Below, in pieces: positions 1 through 4,930 of a stretch of DNA of 5,015 bases. Positions within the stretch are counted from its first letter, which is position 1, and the number at the start of each line of letters is the position of its first letter. A program made the translations under genes and the position numbers. The notes under the pieces are model-generated. The model ran no database searches, was not told where the DNA came from, and saw only the letters and a list, made by a program, of their open reading frames with translations. The DNA is from an uncultured bacterium (GTDB lineage Bacteria; Patescibacteriota; Microgenomatia; UBA1400; PJMF01): the NCBI GenBank assembly GCA_903891335.1, contig CAITDX010000063.1, positions 1 through 5,015 on the forward strand. Direction: 5' to 3'.

Positions 1-156
1 ACTACTATTTTCATTGAGGTGTTTTTGAAGTTCTTCTATCAATGCATTATTCCCAGTCACATCTTTATCATGTTGCTCTTGAGTAAAGCCATCATAGCTT
101 CGATTTCCATGTGTGCCTCCGCTACCAGGTCCTGTTTCATTTATATTGCTTTCCTT
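1..156 (-). pseudogene. Possible 5' part of an unrecognised gene running off the left edge, apparently out of frame with its start
   Basis: On the minus strand a frame stays open from 156 to the window edge (52 codons) and reads like real protein: Gly/Asn-rich at first (NETGPGSGGTHGNRSYDGF), then a hydrophilic, helix-like stretch (ALIEELQKHLNENSS). This frame has no ATG, and a TGA lies just upstream at 157-159. A good start site exists in another frame: ATG at 138-140, preceded by AAAGGA at 151-156 with a 10-base gap. That ATG frame stops after 27 codons, at 57-59. One extra A in the A-run at 135-137 would join this start to the long frame, giving MKTGPGSGG. This suggests a frameshifted gene, a base-calling error, or a chance open frame. 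I do not recognise the protein, and its remainder lies outside the window. Confidence 0.3.
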
Positions 157-251
157 TCAAGAAAAGCCTAGCGTAAGCAGAGAGAGAGAGTTCAAGAGGA
201 AAAAATGGTGGGAGGTTGCCCAATACATCACTTGTTTCGCATTATATTTAT

Positions 252-280
252 TTGACAATTAATCAGTTGTAGCGTATGGT
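252..280 (+). promoter_or_regulatory. Sigma-70-like promoter of the brnT-brnA operon, probably leaderless
   Basis: A perfect -35 box TTGACA (252-257) is followed by a 17-base spacer and a -10 box TATGGT (275-280, four of six consensus bases). A start about 7 bases downstream would fall on or next to the A of the brnT start codon at 287. No Shine-Dalgarno sequence precedes that ATG, which fits a leaderless transcript. The placement is inferred from consensus spacing only. Confidence 0.65.
255..270 (+). promoter_or_regulatory. Imperfect 16-base dyad in the promoter spacer, candidate autoregulatory operator
   Basis: ACAATTAATCAGTTGT matches its own reverse complement at 12 of 16 positions, with perfect ACAA/TTGT ends. 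It overlaps the end of the -35 box and most of the spacer. A second, perfect 8-base palindrome, GTATATAC, lies at 279-286 between the -10 box and the start codon. BrnA-type ribbon-helix-helix antitoxins are known to repress their own operons, so either dyad could be the operator. Short AT-rich palindromes are common by chance, so this is tentative. Confidence 0.35.
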
Positions 281-286
281 ATATAC

Positions 287-589
287 ATGAAGGTTTGGCA
301 GCAACCAACGCAATTTGACTGGGATGATGGCAATAGTGCAAAAAATCGTAGCCATGGTTTGGAGATCAGTGAGATTGAAGAAGCGTTCCTGAGTGAAAGA
401 AAATTGCTGGCAGTTGACTACAAACATAACCAAGCTGAGTCGAGATATATCCTGCTTGCTTGCAATCGACAGAGCCGTTGGCTCTATGTCGTTTTTACCA
501 TGCGTCAGGATAAAATCAGAGTCATTTCTGCTAGATATATGCACCAGAAGGAGGTGGACCGTTATGAAAAAGCCCTTAAGAATTCCTAA
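287..589 (+). CDS. brnT: BrnT-family ribonuclease toxin
   Basis: Encodes 100 aa, close to the usual size (about 90) of BrnT toxins, which are small RelE-fold ribonucleases that block translation by cutting RNA and are neutralised by BrnA. Family landmarks are visible. An N-terminal FDWDDGNSAKNRSHG (residues 10-24) matches the FxWDxxKxxxNxxKHG pattern, though the usual Lys before His-Gly is Ser here. WLYVVFTMR (65-73) is the central strand, RVISAR (78-83) the core strand, and ExDRYEKA the final helix. The ATG at 287 has no Shine-Dalgarno sequence, but a promoter -10 box ends 6 bases upstream, so translation is probably leaderless. The gene overlaps the antitoxin gene by 26 bases. The toxin-first order is the normal brnTA arrangement. 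Function is inferred from family resemblance; activity cannot be judged from sequence alone. Confidence 0.85.
   Translation: MKVWQQPTQFDWDDGNSAKNRSHGLEISEIEEAFLSERKLLAVDYKHNQAESRYILLACNRQSRWLYVVFTMRQDKIRVISARYMHQKEVDRYEKALKNS
548..554 (+). promoter_or_regulatory. Strong ribosome binding site of the antitoxin gene inside brnT
   Basis: AAGGAGG lies 9 bases before the ATG at 564 and within the last codons of brnT. This near-perfect Shine-Dalgarno sequence fixes the antitoxin start at 564, although the frame is open from further upstream. It may also give the antitoxin higher translation than the toxin, whose own ATG has no such site. Confidence 0.8.
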
Positions 590-836
590 ATTCAAAACCG
601 AGCAAGCTGAACATGATTTTTGGTATAACCTAGACCTAACTGAACACTTTGATGCAGGCGACTTCCAGGTAGTTACTTTTCCTAATCTTAAACCAACTAG
701 TCGGCCAATTTCGATTCGTTTACCTGAATATTTGCTTAATCGTCTTAAAGAAAAGGCCAATGCACTTGGAGTGCCGTATCAGGCTCTCATGAAGCAATAT
801 ATCGAAAAAGGCTTGGTGCTGCGAGATAGCAACTAA
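564..836 (+). CDS. brnA: BrnA-like antitoxin, CopG-type ribbon-helix-helix
   Basis: Encodes 90 aa. The N-terminal part (IPKFKTEQAEHDFWYNLDLTE, residues 7-27) carries the IPxFxxExxExxFW signature of CopG-type/BrnA antitoxins and would contact the toxin. The C-terminal part (about 46-86) is the DNA-binding ribbon-helix-helix: a short strand PISIRLP, a helix LLNRLKEKANALG, then PYQALMKQYIEKGL, the family's GVPYQxLxK pattern. Expected roles are to mask the BrnT active site and to repress the shared promoter as part of the complex. The open frame extends upstream into brnT, but the AAGGAGG at 548-554 and the family length support the ATG at 564. It overlaps brnT by 26 bases, so the two are translationally linked. 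It ends 32 bases from the convergent nusG stop. Confidence 0.85.
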   Translation: MKKPLRIPKFKTEQAEHDFWYNLDLTEHFDAGDFQVVTFPNLKPTSRPISIRLPEYLLNRLKEKANALGVPYQALMKQYIEKGLVLRDSN

Positions 837-868
837 TTTTTGGTTGCATTGGGGTGGAGTGTAACAAT

Positions 869-1474
869 CTACACCTTCTTAACTTGCAAGAAATCAAGTT
901 CAACAGGAGTTTCGCGACCAAAGATGTTGAGGAGGACGGTAACTTTGCCTTTTTCTTCGTCAATCTTGTCAACGCTGCCCAAGAAGTCATTGAAAGGACC
1001 ATCGACGACTTTGACGGCTTCGCCCTCGGTGAAATCAGCTTTGTAAGAAGCTTCACCATCTTGTTCGGCGTATTTGAGAATTGCCTCCACCTCGCTCTTT
1101 GGTAGAGGTGTGGGCTTGGAACTCATGCCGACGAAGCCAGTGACACCATCAGTAGTGCGAATCGCCAACCACGCATCATCAGTCATCTCGAGTTTTACCA
1201 GCATGTAACCAGGAAAAATCTTTTCACTGACGGTTTTGCGTTGGCCGCGGCGAATTTGGATTTTGTCCTGAGTGGGAATCAACACCTGGATGATCTTGTC
1301 AGTCAAGTGAAGGGTTTGAGTGCGTTGGCGGAGGGCTTCAGCAATCTTGCGCTCATGACCAGAATAAACGTGGACGACATACCAGCGAGCCTTGGGGTTA
1401 TCGACATCAGAAATGTTGATCAGGTTGGCTGATTGCTCGTCTTTAGTGGTTGCTGGCGTAATTTGGTCGGTCAT
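869..1474 (-). CDS. nusG: Transcription elongation and antitermination factor NusG
   Basis: Encodes 201 aa, a little longer than typical NusG (about 175-185) because of a 29-residue Asp/Asn-rich N-terminal extension. NusG binds the RNA polymerase clamp through its NGN domain, and its KOW domain contacts Rho or ribosomal protein S10. The NGN domain runs from about residue 30 (RWYVVHVYSGHERKIAEAL) through the hallmark FPGYMLVKLEM (87-97) to GVTGFVG (110-116). The KOW domain starts near 148 (FTEGEAVKVVDGPFNDFLG) and ends at LQVKKV. The start has AAAGGA (1478-1483) three bases upstream, a short spacing. It lies 51 bases downstream of secE and is probably co-transcribed with it, the conserved secE-nusG pair. 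Unusually, no rplK/rplA follows; a toxin-antitoxin pair converges on it instead. Confidence 0.97.
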   Translation of the reverse strand: MTDQITPATTKDEQSANLINISDVDNPKARWYVVHVYSGHERKIAEALRQRTQTLHLTDKIIQVLIPTQDKIQIRRGQRKTVSEKIFPGYMLVKLEMTDDAWLAIRTTDGVTGFVGMSSKPTPLPKSEVEAILKYAEQDGEASYKADFTEGEAVKVVDGPFNDFLGSVDKIDEEKGKVTVLLNIFGRETPVELDFLQVKKV

Positions 1475-1477
1475 ACA

Positions 1478-1483
1478 TCCTTT
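1478..1483 (-). promoter_or_regulatory. Ribosome binding site of nusG
   Basis: Read on the minus strand this is AAAGGA, three bases before the ATG at 1472-1474. The spacing is shorter than the usual 5-9 bases. It supports this ATG as the start, since the protein begins with a non-conserved extension and homology alone would not fix it. Confidence 0.5.
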
Positions 1484-1524
1484 TTTATTGTGTGTTTTCT
1501 TTGTGCTCTCTTTGGAAGGAGGAT

Positions 1525-1533
1525 ATTATATCA
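1525..1533 (-). promoter_or_regulatory. Possible internal extended -10 promoter for nusG at the end of secE
   Basis: The minus strand reads TGATATAAT, a perfect extended -10 box (TGnTATAAT), overlapping the secE stop codon. The position 17 bases upstream reads ACAAAA and is not a credible -35 box. A start near 1518 would give nusG a leader of about 44 bases carrying its Shine-Dalgarno sequence. It could be chance in an AT-rich gene end. Confidence 0.3.
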
Positions 1534-1708
1534 GAAACTCCATGATTTTTTGTAGGAGAAAATCGATTCCACCCAGATAGAGCGTCAAAAAAGCAGCGAC
1601 GGCAATTACCAGTAGGGTCATGGAGCGAGTCGTCTGTTGACTTGGCCAACTCGTTTGCTGAAGTTGGGTTTGCACCTCTCTGAAGTAGTTGCGAATGGCT
1701 TGTAGCAT
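1526..1708 (-). CDS. secE: Preprotein translocase subunit SecE
   Basis: Encodes 60 aa, the short single-span form of SecE. SecE clamps the SecY channel and is essential for Sec-dependent protein export and membrane insertion. The family pattern is clear. An amphipathic cytoplasmic helix (AIRNYFREVQTQLQQTSWPS, residues 4-23) contains the conserved WPS motif (21-23) and is followed by QQTTRS. One transmembrane segment spans about residues 30-49 (TLLVIAVAAFLTLYLGGIDF), and a short amphipathic tail follows. The cytoplasmic helix is less charged than usual, with Gln replacing many of the expected Lys/Glu. The ATG at 1706-1708 has no Shine-Dalgarno sequence, but a promoter lies directly upstream, implying a leaderless mRNA. 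It is followed by nusG, as is typical; rpmG is absent upstream. Confidence 0.95.
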   Translation of the reverse strand: MLQAIRNYFREVQTQLQQTSWPSQQTTRSMTLLVIAVAAFLTLYLGGIDFLLQKIMEFLI

Positions 1709-1717
1709 ATGGGGCAG

Positions 1718-1746
1718 ATTTTATCTTTGACCACTGATTTTTGCAA
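1718..1746 (-). promoter_or_regulatory. Promoter of secE-nusG, probably leaderless
   Basis: On the minus strand, TTGCAA (1741-1746) and TAAAAT (1718-1723, five of six consensus bases) are separated by exactly 17 bases. The predicted start near 1711 is only 2-4 bases before the secE ATG at 1708. The sequence just before that ATG is C-rich, not a Shine-Dalgarno sequence. The promoter fills the 49-base gap after the surface protein gene, so secE-nusG need not depend on readthrough. Confidence 0.6.
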
Positions 1747-1757
1747 TTGGAGTCTGA

Positions 1758-3761
1758 TTAAAGTTTCAATGGCTTATCCTGTGGGATAGGAATTTCACCT
1801 TCCTGTCTCGCTTTTTGTTCAGGAGTTTGACCCATCGGCTTAATCATAGTGCTACTAGGCATGGCCCAAGGATCTTTTTTGGCTCGCAAAATCGAGCTGA
1901 TGATCAATCCCATTGCTATCAGAAGTACTGCCCCGGCAATTGCCAGCCACTGCCAGGAGAAATTACTCATCATTGTGGTGATGAAGTTTTGCCATGGACT
2001 GACCGCGTTTTGATCGTCAGTATCAGGAGTAGCTGCTGAAGGTCGGGTGGTCGCAGTTGGAGTAGCTACCTGTGCGGAACCACTACTGCTTTGGGTGCTG
2101 CTTGAACCTGCAGCACAACTCACATCTTGTGGATCCTCAACTTGACGACATTTGCCGTTGTAGCAGCGCAATCCAGCATCACAGTCACGATTGGTATTGC
2201 AGCCTTGGTTGCAAGCATAGGTAGTGAGGTCATAGGCTTCACTGGGCAGAAGAACAGTGGTGCCACTAGCATTCGTGTAAGTAGCGATGGTGCCACCTTT
2301 GGTGACGCTACTGGTGGTGGTGCTAGTGCTGCCTTTGCTGGTGCTTGCGATAGTTTTGACCTGACAACTTGTGTTATCTAGGTTGCTGGTAGCGCGACAG
2401 CGATTCCAGTAACAACTGAGACCACTGGCGCAGTCATTATTGTTGGCGCAGTATTGGTTGCAACTGCGATCGTTGGTTTGAATGCCTGGAGTGGCCAAGC
2501 AAGCGCTGTTGGTGGGATTACTTTGATTACGGCACTGACCTTCATAGCAGGTGAGTCCGGGAGCGCAGGCCTTACTCTGGTCGCTACCTTCGCCACAGGA
2601 GTCGTTGCAGTTTTTGTAGTTACTCTGATCACCTGAGCAGTAGGTGATGTAGTAACGAACTGAGGCAATGTGTTTGCCACTATTATTAGTCGTGTGTAAG
2701 CGGAAGAAATATTCGGTGTTGGGCTCGATACTGAGAGGGCCTTTGTTGCCAGTAGCATGGGTAAAGCCTTTGACACTGACCATGAGCCAGTTGCCATTGG
2801 TTTGGCTGATATTGCCATCAACTTTCTTGTGATAGAAGTCGCCAAAGCTCGGACTGCTGCTGACGTCGATCCAGTCGACGTTGGAGTATTTTTCTTTGTT
2901 CCAAACCACATAAAGTGAGGAGCCGTCGCTGGGTTGATTGAGACAGCGATCATTGGACGAGAGATAGAAATAGTCACCATCCGCTTTGATGACACTAGTG
3001 TCAGTGCATTGGCGACTCAACTCACCAAGGGTTTCCTCTTCATACCAGTAGCAGCGATCTGGCTCGACACTGTAGGTGCGCGTTTGCCAGCCATTTTTAC
3101 ATTCACCCCAAGCACTATAGGTGAATTCACACTGGGCCCGATCAATGCCATTTTCAGTGACGTAGTATTGGAAATCAAGGACGGTGGGTTTTTGGAGGAT
3201 GTCTTCATCAGTGGTGGCGTCAATAGCGGTGCTATCTTGGCTAATTTTTAGCTTGACACTACCTTCTTTTTTTGGAGTGAAGCTGAGTTGAGAAATGGTT
3301 TTCATCTGGTCCTGAGAGGTAAAAGGAACAGCTTCATCTTTGGCGCTCAGGAGTAGGGTGACAGTGTAGCAGTCTTTTTCACAGATACTATCGATGATTT
3401 CTTCTTTATTAACCTCTAGAGTTGGGGGAAGAGTGCCGGTGAATTTGATTTTAGTTTTGTCGAATAAGCCCTCATCAGCAATGACTTCAAAAACTAACTC
3501 AATTGACTTGAGGCTTTTATCTTTAGTATTGATTTGTAGGTCAATTTTTTGCTCCTCATCGACTTTAAGGGTGCTTTCGTTGAATGGATAGGTGTTAAGT
3601 TCTGCAAGGCCACTATCGACCATGGCGGCTTTGCGCGTGTCGAAACTCATTTCTGAGGCTGGTTTTTTCAGAAACATCACTGCCAACAAGGAGATGGACA
3701 TGATCAAAACCACCACAAATAAGCCAAGAATTGCTAGGGGATTAGTGCGACGCGTTTGCAT
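1758..3761 (-). CDS. Large surface-anchored protein with a cohesin-like domain, TSP1-like and Fn3-like segments, and three Cys-rich modules
   Basis: Encodes 667 aa from the ATG at 3761. An in-frame ATG at 3812 would add 17 residues, but 3761 fits better: a promoter -10 box ends 8 bases before it, GGAAG lies nearby, and the protein then starts MQTRRTNP directly before a membrane segment (9-31). Residues about 57-205 look like a beta-sandwich resembling cohesin domains, including a CEKDC pair. Residues 211-252 resemble a thrombospondin type 1 repeat (CEFTYSAWGEC, then GWQTRTY and two more Cys). Residues 263-375 look fibronectin type III-like. Three CNxxC...GLxCYxGxCR...SC modules follow (385-421, 434-466, 517-549), the last two split by a Ser/Thr-rich linker. 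After a Ser/Thr/Pro stalk (about 550-590) comes a second membrane segment (605-625), then RAKKDPW and a hydrophilic tail. The positive-inside rule predicts both ends cytoplasmic and the middle extracellular. Adhesion or glycan binding is plausible but unproven; I know no named homologue. Confidence 0.85.
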   Translation of the reverse strand: MQTRRTNPLAILGLFVVVLIMSISLLAVMFLKKPASEMSFDTRKAAMVDSGLAELNTYPFNESTLKVDEEQKIDLQINTKDKSLKSIELVFEVIADEGLFDKTKIKFTGTLPPTLEVNKEEIIDSICEKDCYTVTLLLSAKDEAVPFTSQDQMKTISQLSFTPKKEGSVKLKISQDSTAIDATTDEDILQKPTVLDFQYYVTENGIDRAQCEFTYSAWGECKNGWQTRTYSVEPDRCYWYEEETLGELSRQCTDTSVIKADGDYFYLSSNDRCLNQPSDGSSLYVVWNKEKYSNVDWIDVSSSPSFGDFYHKKVDGNISQTNGNWLMVSVKGFTHATGNKGPLSIEPNTEYFFRLHTTNNSGKHIASVRYYITYCSGDQSNYKNCNDSCGEGSDQSKACAPGLTCYEGQCRNQSNPTNSACLATPGIQTNDRSCNQYCANNNDCASGLSCYWNRCRATSNLDNTSCQVKTIASTSKGSTSTTTSSVTKGGTIATYTNASGTTVLLPSEAYDLTTYACNQGCNTNRDCDAGLRCYNGKCRQVEDPQDVSCAAGSSSTQSSSGSAQVATPTATTRPSAATPDTDDQNAVSPWQNFITTMMSNFSWQWLAIAGAVLLIAMGLIISSILRAKKDPWAMPSSTMIKPMGQTPEQKARQEGEIPIPQDKPLKL

Positions 3762-3769
3762 TAGCTTCC

Positions 3770-3799
3770 AGCATAGCGCTTTTGATGAGTTGTGGTCAA
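3770..3799 (-). promoter_or_regulatory. Promoter of the surface protein gene, probably leaderless
   Basis: On the minus strand, TTGACC (3794-3799, five of six consensus bases) and TATGCT (3770-3775, four of six) are separated by 18 bases. The predicted start falls on or one base before the ATG at 3761. The promoter lies inside the 17-codon extension that the upstream ATG at 3812 would create, so it argues for the shorter protein. Confidence 0.5.
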
Positions 3800-3814
3800 G
3801 TGGACGAATCATTG

Positions 3815-3842
3815 TTGGTGACGAAGACGATCATGGTATACT
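3815..3842 (+). promoter_or_regulatory. Candidate promoter of the galU-like gene
   Basis: A good -10 box TATACT (3837-3842, five of six consensus bases) lies 16 bases after TTGGTG (3815-3820), which matches the -35 consensus only at TTG. A start near 3849 would give a leader of about 80 bases. It is the best plus-strand candidate in the divergent intergenic region, but the -35 box is poor. Confidence 0.35.
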
Positions 3843-3930
3843 TTTAGATGTTGGATGCGTGTCGCCTATGTGTGGACATGCTCCATTAAGTTAAATAAGT
3901 AACAGAAACAAAGAAAAAGAGAAAGGTCGC

Positions 3931-4821
3931 ATGGAAGGAAAGCTCGTTCGTAAGGCAATTATTACCGATGCTGGTTTTGCCAGTCGCTATTTGCCAATTA
4001 CCAAGACTGTTCCCAAGGCGATGTTGCCCATGGGAAATCGTCCCATCATGCAGTTTGTGATTGAAGAGTGTGTGGAGGCGGGGATTGAGGAAATCATTAT
4101 TGTTGCTACTCCTGAAGGCAAGCCAATTTACGAGGATTATTTCAATAACAATGTCAACCGCATTCGCAAGCAGCTCGCTGCGCAAGGCAAAGAAGATCGT
4201 TACGAGCCAGTCCAGCATGTGCTTGATTACCCAAAGATTACTGTTATTACTCAAGACCCAAGTTTGCCCTATGGCAATGGTTCGCCTGTAGTTTCAGCTA
4301 AGGCATTTGTAGAGGGCGAGCAGGCGTTTTTAGTCATCTATAGTGATGATATCGTTTTTGGTCAGCCAGGTGATGCCAAGACGATGGTTGCTGCCTATGA
4401 GGCCGATCCGACAGTGGATGGAGTGATTATGTCGCAAGAGGTCGATCCAGGTGTAGTCGATAAATATGGCATTATTTCATTCCGCGCTGGTAGTGACAAT
4501 TTACTTGACAACATTATTGAGAAGCCAGACCTAGGCACAGCTCCTTCCAACTTAGCTTCATATGGTCGTTATCTTCTAACTCCAGCAGTTTTCGAGCACT
4601 TGGTGGCGAGTAACTCTGGTAAAGATGGCGAGTTGTGGACAGTCGATGCTATCACTGCAATTGCCAAAACTGGTCGTGTTCTCGTCGAGCGCACTCAAGG
4701 TGAATGGATGACTACTGGTGATCCAGAAAACTATTTCCGTGCACACCTCAAGTTTGTGGTAGAACAAGAAAAATACGGTAAAAAGGTCAAGGAGTGGTTG
4801 GCAACAATGGGAGAAGAATAA
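3931..4821 (+). CDS. galU: GalU-like UTP-glucose-1-phosphate uridylyltransferase (NDP-sugar pyrophosphorylase)
   Basis: Encodes 296 aa, the normal size for bacterial GalU, which makes UDP-glucose from UTP and glucose-1-phosphate in the cytoplasm. The GT-A/Rossmann-like nucleotidyltransferase pattern is complete in order: AIITDAGFASRYLPITK (residues 9-25), VPKAMLPMGNRPIMQFVIEE (27-46), AGIEEIIIV (50-58), PYGNGSPVVSAK (113-124), the metal-binding YSDD (137-140), KYG (168-170), EKP (197-199), GRYLLTP (212-218), GELWTVDAI (233-241) and TTGDPENYF (261-269). The phosphate-binding loop is odd: canonical GalU has GLGTR, here GFASR (15-19), and the usual PKEMLP is PKAMLP. Sugar or nucleotide preference may therefore differ, and another sugar-nucleotide product is possible. 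AGAAAGG (3920-3926) is the ribosome binding site, four bases before the ATG. Transcribed divergently from the surface protein gene. Confidence 0.85.
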   Translation: MEGKLVRKAIITDAGFASRYLPITKTVPKAMLPMGNRPIMQFVIEECVEAGIEEIIIVATPEGKPIYEDYFNNNVNRIRKQLAAQGKEDRYEPVQHVLDYPKITVITQDPSLPYGNGSPVVSAKAFVEGEQAFLVIYSDDIVFGQPGDAKTMVAAYEADPTVDGVIMSQEVDPGVVDKYGIISFRAGSDNLLDNIIEKPDLGTAPSNLASYGRYLLTPAVFEHLVASNSGKDGELWTVDAITAIAKTGRVLVERTQGEWMTTGDPENYFRAHLKFVVEQEKYGKKVKEWLATMGEE

Positions 4822-4825
4822 TCTC

Positions 4826-4848
4826 CAGTATAGCACAACTGTTTTTTT
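4826..4848 (+). terminator. Weak intrinsic terminator candidate after the galU-like gene
   Basis: Four bases after the stop codon, CAGT (4826-4829) can pair with ACTG (4838-4841) and is followed directly by seven T (4842-4848). The T-run and its position are right, but a 4-bp stem with an 8-base loop is much weaker than a typical terminator. Confidence 0.35.
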
Positions 4849-4894
4849 GATCACAGCTTTTCTTCACCTGCTGATTTTTGTAGACTGCTTATTA

Positions 4895-4910
4895 GACTCA
4901 GTAGTGAGTC
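4895..4910 (+). promoter_or_regulatory. Perfect dyad upstream of the right-edge gene
   Basis: GACTCA-GTAG-TGAGTC is a perfect 6-bp inverted repeat with a 4-base centre. No T-run follows on either strand, so it is not a terminator. It lies 20 bases before the likely ATG at 4931 and could be a protein-binding site or an mRNA leader hairpin. A direct repeat of TAGACT (4881-4886 and 4893-4898) overlaps its left arm. Confidence 0.3.
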
Positions 4911-4930
4911 AGTGAGCACCTTAAGAATTC

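Noticed and set aside
179..190. (AG)6 microsatellite.
   Set aside because: It is too short to call a repeat element and has no evident role beyond low complexity.
252..265. TTGACAATTAATCA is identical to the -35 region of the E. coli trp promoter, also used in tac.
   Set aside because: Identity stops after 14 bases, and the -10 region and surroundings differ. It is best explained as a strong -35 box in an AT-rich context, not vector sequence or transfer.
829..847. Hairpin GCAAC/GTTGC with the brnA stop codon and a T-run in its loop.
   Set aside because: The T-run is in the loop, not after the stem, and the stem is only 5 bp, so it does not fit an intrinsic terminator on either strand.
857..880. 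Small GTGTA/TACAC hairpin overlapping the nusG stop.
   Set aside because: The stem is short and no T-run follows on the minus strand.
1775..1788. TATCC-TGTG-GGATA hairpin near the end of the surface protein gene.
   Set aside because: It lies inside coding sequence (PIPQDKP region), is only 5 bp and lacks a T-run; it is probably chance.
2127..3251. Several hydrophobic or Thr/Ala-rich open frames on both strands.
   Set aside because: They lie in other frames of the surface protein gene and reflect its Ser/Thr/Cys codons; none has a start site or recognisable family features.
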